Assembly: GCA_964514665.1 (NCBI GenBank)
Contig: CAZESH010000136.1
Coordinates: forward strand, 1-10,868
DNA: 10,868 nt
Source: CAZESH01 sp964514665
GTDB lineage: Bacteria > Bacillota > Bacilli > Paenibacillales > KCTC-25726
Direction of reading: 5' to 3'
The notes under the pieces: model-generated
What the model was told of the DNA's origin: nothing
Seen by the model: the letters and a program-made list of their open reading frames with translations, nothing else
Database searches by the model: none
Made by a program: the position numbers and the translations under genes
Shown here: positions 6,776 through 10,868 of the stretch, one piece after another
How positions within the stretch are numbered: the first letter of the stretch is position 1
Layout: each line of letters opens with the position of its first letter

Positions 6776-7445
6776 TGCGACTGCGATTGTTCTTCATATA
6801 ATCCGCCACTTGATCGGCCGGATGCAAGACCGGGTTCCCGTGGCACACCTCCAGATGCTTCGGCTTTAAACGGCCTACAAGGGCAGCGCTTCTCACCGCT
6901 TCATCCATATCCGCCGTAAACATCGGCATGGGGCGGCGGAGCCTTCCCCTTTTCGAGGTGAACATATCTCCTGCCAGCAGCACACTGTCCTCAGCATGGT
7001 AGTATGCTACATGTCCGGGGGAATGGCCCGGGGTTAAATAAGGCTGCAATACGCCATGCTGAAGCAACCCGCCTTGCTCATTCGAGGCAAGAGGCTGAAC
7101 CAAAGATATGGCAAGTGAAACTGCCGCTTTTTTGCGGCGGGGATATGGCAGCTCTCCTGCCATATATGGAATTTCAATGGTGTGGGCGAATACCGGAACG
7201 GGATGAGCTTGCATAATTCGTTGAATAGCTCCTACATGGTCGGAATGGCCATGGGTCAGCAAGATCGCTTTCAACGGTCCGGCCTGCAGCTTTTCAATGA
7301 ATTTCGAAATCCCCTTTGCCATCATCGGTACACCGGCATCCACCAATAGGACTCCATCTTCGCTCTTGACGATCCAAACGGTAACCGGAATGACCATCCA
7401 GATTCTAAGACTCCACACATGCTCTGAAATTTGCTTGATTTGCAT
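6768..7445 (-). CDS. Metallo-beta-lactamase fold metal-dependent hydrolase
   Basis: This is a 225-residue cytoplasmic protein of the MBL superfamily, glyoxalase II-like in layout, with no signal peptide. Metal-site motifs appear in the usual order: THGHSDHVG (His65, His67, Asp69, His70), TPGHSPGH (138-145), LLAGDMF (Asp160) and EVCHGNP (His202). Together these would bind two metal ions, usually zinc, to hydrolyse a thioester, lactone, ester or similar bond. The substrate cannot be assigned. The start at 7445 is chosen because GAGGAG stands 8 bases before it; the longer GTG start at 7454 would overlap this site. The gene has a near-consensus sigma-A promoter covered by a 43-bp palindrome, so it is probably held off by a repressor until an inducer appears. 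A small unrecognised ORF begins at its stop codon. Confidence 0.93.
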   Translation of the reverse strand: MQIKQISEHVWSLRIWMVIPVTVWIVKSEDGVLLVDAGVPMMAKGISKFIEKLQAGPLKAILLTHGHSDHVGAIQRIMQAHPVPVFAHTIEIPYMAGELPYPRRKKAAVSLAISLVQPLASNEQGGLLQHGVLQPYLTPGHSPGHVAYYHAEDSVLLAGDMFTSKRGRLRRPMPMFTADMDEAVRSAALVGRLKPKHLEVCHGNPVLHPADQVADYMKNNRSRNE

Positions 7446-7453
7446 TATCTTCA

Positions 7454-7459
7454 CTCCTC
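7454..7459 (-). promoter_or_regulatory. Ribosome binding site fixing the hydrolase start
   Basis: GAGGAG on the minus strand is 8 bases before the ATG at 7445. It overlaps the GTG at 7454, which is therefore unlikely to be used. Confidence 0.75.
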
Positions 7460-7462
7460 AAT

Positions 7463-7505
7463 CATAAGTAACCATTGGTTATAATATAACCAATGGTTAC
7501 TTATG
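7463..7505. promoter_or_regulatory. 43-bp perfect palindrome, probable repressor operator
   Basis: The 21 bases on each side of position 7484 are exact complements. Each half also contains its own shorter palindrome, TAACCA-N-TGGTTA, at 7469-7481 and 7487-7499, with centres 18 bp apart. Each small palindrome is the size and shape of a TetR-type dimer site, so the whole looks like two adjoining operators. It covers the -10 element and the spacer of the hydrolase promoter, a position at which a bound protein would block transcription. The repressor gene is not identified in the window. Confidence 0.85.
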
Positions 7506-7511
7506 TGTCAA
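7483..7511 (-). promoter_or_regulatory. Sigma-A promoter of the hydrolase gene
   Basis: On the minus strand a perfect TTGACA (7511-7506) is followed by a 17-base spacer and TATATT (7488-7483), one base from the TATAAT consensus. The predicted transcription start lies near 7475, inside the palindrome, giving a short leader before the ATG at 7445. Confidence 0.85.
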
Positions 7512-7565
7512 CCTTTTTCTTCCCTTTTTCATTTGATTACTTTTGAAATCGGGAGGATCCTACGG

Positions 7566-7607
7566 AAAAAGGCTGTCTCAAAAGTAGATATCTACTTTGA
7601 GACAGCC
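7566..7607 (-). terminator. Strong hairpin terminator of the GH31 gene
   Basis: Arms 7571-7588 and 7591-7607 pair over 17 bp with one bulged base and a very tight loop. On the minus strand the hairpin is followed directly by TTTTT (7570-7566), so it can end the GH31 transcript, whose stop codon is at 7642. On the plus strand it is followed by TCTTTTCTT, so it could also work in that direction. The arm sequence GGCTGTCTCAAAA resembles ends of some insertion sequences in Bacillota. Confidence 0.85.
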
Positions 7608-7641
7608 TCTTTTCTTCAGTAATGAACGTTAATCTGTGTGA

Positions 7642-10600
7642 TTATTCCTTTGTTATTCTAACGTCATCAATATGAAGCGTTGTTCCGCCTGGAGAATCTA
7701 CATAGAAGCCAACATCAATCTGTCCGTTGGTCACATAGATATTACTAATACTAATATACTTCCATACACCGTCTTTGGAAATATTGTAGTATTGAGTTGC
7801 ACCTCCATAATTGGATATTTCCGCCCTAGCAGTTGTAGCTGTTGTGTTCGAATATCTTACCCAAGCTTCAAACTTATAGTTCGCATTGTTGGTAGGAACG
7901 CTGATAACTTGGTGAATGCTTTGTTGATATGCTCCTGAGAGATAGAAGTATGCTCTTTGTTCCTCTGTCCAAGGAGATTCCGGAGGATAAGTCCCTGAAC
8001 CGCTATCAATGCCATATGCCAAGGTGCCTGAATGCCACTCCGTCCAATTGGAACCGAAGCTGGTAACACGGTCAAATCCACCATTGTCTAGCAAGTTCTT
8101 CTCCGACTCTGGTGTACCCGGCGTTGATGAAGCGACCAAGATTCGATCGATATTCACATTACCGCTGTCTCCAGAATCGTATTTGTAAGCAATCGTATTC
8201 AAACCAGCAGATAAAGTCAAGGTCTGTACATTATCCTGCCATACATCCCAGCTTGATCCCGGACTCGTTAAGCTTGCTGTTGCTACATCAGAGCCGTTCA
8301 CGTACGTGCTCAATGTTTTCGTACTTTGTGATCCGTTGGCATACCTGAGAGCAACTGAATAATTTCCGGCAGATGGCGCATACACCGTAAATTTATCCTC
8401 TGCCCCAACAGCGGTCATTCCATCTACGAAGGATTTTCCGGAATAGAACTCGTGATTCTGGTTTGTGGAAGCACCGCCAGAGAGCGCTCCAGTTTCCGCT
8501 TCATACTTGGCAATTGTTGGTTCCAAAGCCACAGTGATCGCATCCAGATTCACATTGCCTGTATCTCCGGCATCGCTGTAGTATTTGTAAGTGATCGTGT
8601 TCCGCCCTGCTTTAAGCGGCAAAGTTTCACTTTGTGTAGCCCATGTGTCCCAATTTGCGAGATTTGCAAGACTTGTTTGTTTCACACGAGCACCATTTAC
8701 GAATATGCTCATCGTTTTGGCCGAACCAGATGCATTAGCATAACGTAAGCCAACACTGTAGTCGCCGTCAGTTCTCACATCCGCATAGATGGTAGCAGCA
8801 GCATTCACGTTATTCATTCCATCGACAAAACCAGTACCTGTATAGCCCGTATGGTTTGTGTTTATTGTAGCTTGTGTTGCTGTTGTATCTCCAGAAAGTG
8901 ATGCATATTCGGCTTCATAGTTCATTGTAGTTGCTCCAGGTGTTGCAGTACCTGTAACTACAATAGCTTTGGCGCTTGCACTTGCAGCAGCAGCTTTTAC
9001 ATAAGTCACATCGCCATAAATATCTTTGCCTGTGGACCAGCCTTCTCCACCAGCTGCCAGTAGTGCATTCAGGTCAGCGTAGGAAGTAAGCCCCGATCCG
9101 TTCATAGTTACAGCTGTACCCGCTTTGCCGTGAATTTTCACAATATAGTTCGTAACCGCAGGGGTATACGTACCCGATTTGGCTGCAATGTTGAAGCTTA
9201 TTCCACTGCCTCCATTATCCTGTGAAGTCATCACCTGTTTGAAATACGTTCCACTCTCATAGTTGTATGATGAACCATCATCATCATAGTAGGTGAAGCT
9301 GGATTGTGTTGTATCAGGGAATGTATCCACATTAACAGTAGTGATCGAGCTTTGTCCGACATAATCGAGCACTTTTTGTGATGGGATAATCGCTCCCTTC
9401 TTGATGAATACAGGCATATCCGTCCATGATTCGGCATTCAGAGGATAAGTGATCGTTTGACCGCCTGTATACGTATTGCCTCTGAAATAATCTGTCCATG
9501 TTCCAGCAGGAAGGTAAATGCTCTTGGAAGTTTGTCCTCTCTCTACGACAGGTGATGCAAGCATCCATTCACCAAACATCCAGGAATCAATGGAATTCGC
9601 AACATTAGCATCGGTAGGATTGTCAAAGATAAGCGGTCTGACAAGACCCAAGCCGACTTCGTTGTCCATTCTTTCATAGGAATACATATAAGGCAGCAAT
9701 GAATATCTAAACTGAATTGCGGCTTTTGTAGCTTCTTCCGCCGATGAGCCATAGTACCACGGCTGACGTTGTTGATTGAGGTTACCGTGGACTCTGAATA
9801 CAGGAGTTACAGCGCTGAATTGCAGCCAGCGAGCATACAATTCCGGACTTGGATTTTTGATCGTGCCATAATATCCGTTAAATCCGCCCGAATCCATCCC
9901 CCATTTGTTCTGACCCAGATTAATTGCCGAGAGCATGTTTGCACGCTGCTCTTGCATTCCGGTAGCCCAGTTTATTTCCTCACCAGTTACGAATTGAATG
10001 CCAATGTCGCCCGACCATAAGGTTGTTGCATATCTCTGCGCACCTGGGTAGAACGTTCTGGCAGCCTGCCATACCCGAGTTCCGTCATTCGTATAAGTTC
10101 TTTGTCCGTCATACATTGTTTGTGAGGCATAGGTTGTTGTAAAATTCCCAAACCAATAGGAGGCTGTATCGGTAGTAACTTTATCTGTTTCATCATTCCA
10201 CCAGCCGACGATGCCTTTGTCAAATGCAGCTTCCGAATGACTCCAGAACCAAGAGCGCTCACTGGAATTGTAAGGATCGATGCTTCTGACTGTGACAGGA
10301 ATGAAATAATCCGTATACGCGTTATGACCCGGATAGAAATATCCTCCGTTAGTTGCATCCGTACCTTGCGTTGTCGGATTACTATTAGCATCAATGGTCA
10401 CAATCCGTGGTTTTGTGATGCCGATCATTTTGATTCCCTTGCCATCCATCGTTGTCTTCAGCGAAGTTGATGAGGCGCTTGGGAAATTCGTCGTATTCCA
10501 AGTAAATTCACCATAGTTGGTTTCACCATAATTCTTCCAATCATAATCAATCGCATACGCGTCAATAGAATGTCCTTGGCGCGATACGTGTCGACCATAT

Positions 10601-10868
10601 TGGTCATCTCGGTTTCATTAATTCCCCATTCGAAATTCATAAATCCAAGAGACCACTTAGGCAGTAATGGAGCCTTACCCGTTACATCGGACGCGGTAGT
10701 CATAATCGCTTTGGGATCTCCCACCATAACAAAGTATTCCAGGTTGTTTTTCGTAAAGCGGCGTCCTTCCGTAGGCGTGCCGCCATAGTAGAATTCAAGA
10801 CTGCCGGTGGAATCATTCGTTACCGGATATCCGCCATCACTGTCAACGAGCAGACCGTAACCGGAAGT
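7642..10868 (-). pseudogene. Large multimodular GH31 family glycoside hydrolase, frameshifted and 5' partial
   Basis: This is an alpha-glucosidase or alpha-transglycosylase type enzyme, probably secreted, though its start and any signal peptide lie beyond the right edge. From 10868 the frame reads SGYGLLVDSDGGY, YYGGTPTEGRRF and PKWSLGFMNFEWG, the N-terminal GH31 beta-sandwich and barrel entry. After TYRAKDI, near 10568, the protein continues in another frame as DAYAIDYDW and stays open to the stop at 7642. One missing base (expected ...DIPIDAY...) explains the change. Counted from the methionine at 10449, the catalytic pair is Asp86 in GWWND (nucleophile) and Asp148 in LWSGD (acid/base). A DUF5110-like beta domain lies at about 345-440. 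CBM35/CBM6-like modules follow at about 510-642 (YEAEYASLSG) and 648-774 (YEAETGALSGG), and a CBM4/9-type module at about 785-933 (NLLDNGGFD). Both catalytic residues lie after the break. Substrate specificity cannot be assigned. A sequencing error would make this an intact gene. Confidence 0.88.
8128..8922 (-). repeat. Tandem CBM35/CBM6-like modules within the GH31 gene
   Basis: There are two consecutive modules of about 130 residues each (8922-8524 and 8508-8128). They share the order YEAE, LSGG or LSGD, GFVDGM or SFVDGM, YSV-LRYANGS, VNG, LSAG-NTI-YKY and SGNVN-D. They are clear homologues at protein level but diverged in DNA, so this is an old duplication or domain accretion rather than a recent repeat. 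Confidence 0.85.

Noticed and set aside
7857..8084. Alternative frames inside the GH31 gene as separate small genes
   Set aside because: They are shadows of the modular C-terminal region and lack start signals.

Overview
The window looks like a chromosomal segment of a Bacillota organism, most likely Paenibacillus or a close relative. This is inferred from the GlgC/GlgD pair typical of Bacillota, strong GGAGG-type ribosome binding sites, AraC-type sugar regulators, a large modular GH31 enzyme with repeated carbohydrate-binding modules, and moderate GC content. No species assignment can be made from the sequence alone.

Left part (1-3582, + strand): a glycogen biosynthesis operon in the order glgC (5' end outside the window), glgD and glgA. 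GlgC makes ADP-glucose, GlgD is its catalytically degenerate partner, and GlgA adds glucose to the growing alpha-1,4 chain. The three genes are tightly spaced and look intact within the window.

Middle part (3583-4705, - strand): a decaying stretch. It holds a signal-peptide-like gene start that runs into the last 33 codons of an AraC-type regulator, which looks like a deletion scar. Next comes a Gfo/Idh/MocA oxidoreductase that has lost roughly 90-100 internal codons and its reading frame. A hairpin terminator at about 4782-4816 separates this stretch from an intact phytanoyl-CoA dioxygenase-like gene (- strand). An AraC family regulator with an N-terminal cupin is transcribed divergently from that gene and is the obvious candidate to control it.

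Right part (6618-10868, - strand): a metallo-beta-lactamase-fold hydrolase gene whose consensus sigma-A promoter is covered by a perfect 43-bp palindrome, very probably a repressor operator. A small, apparently frameshifted ORF begins inside the hydrolase stop region. Beyond a strong hairpin terminator lies a very large GH31 alpha-glucosidase/transglycosylase-type gene with two CBM35/CBM6-like modules and a further C-terminal carbohydrate-binding module. It is open at the right edge and broken by what looks like one missing base near 10568.

I found no RNA genes, CRISPR arrays or complete mobile elements. No clearly new system is visible. The most informative unexplained items are the 43-bp operator palindrome, the coupled small ORF, and the cluster of deletion-type gene remnants.
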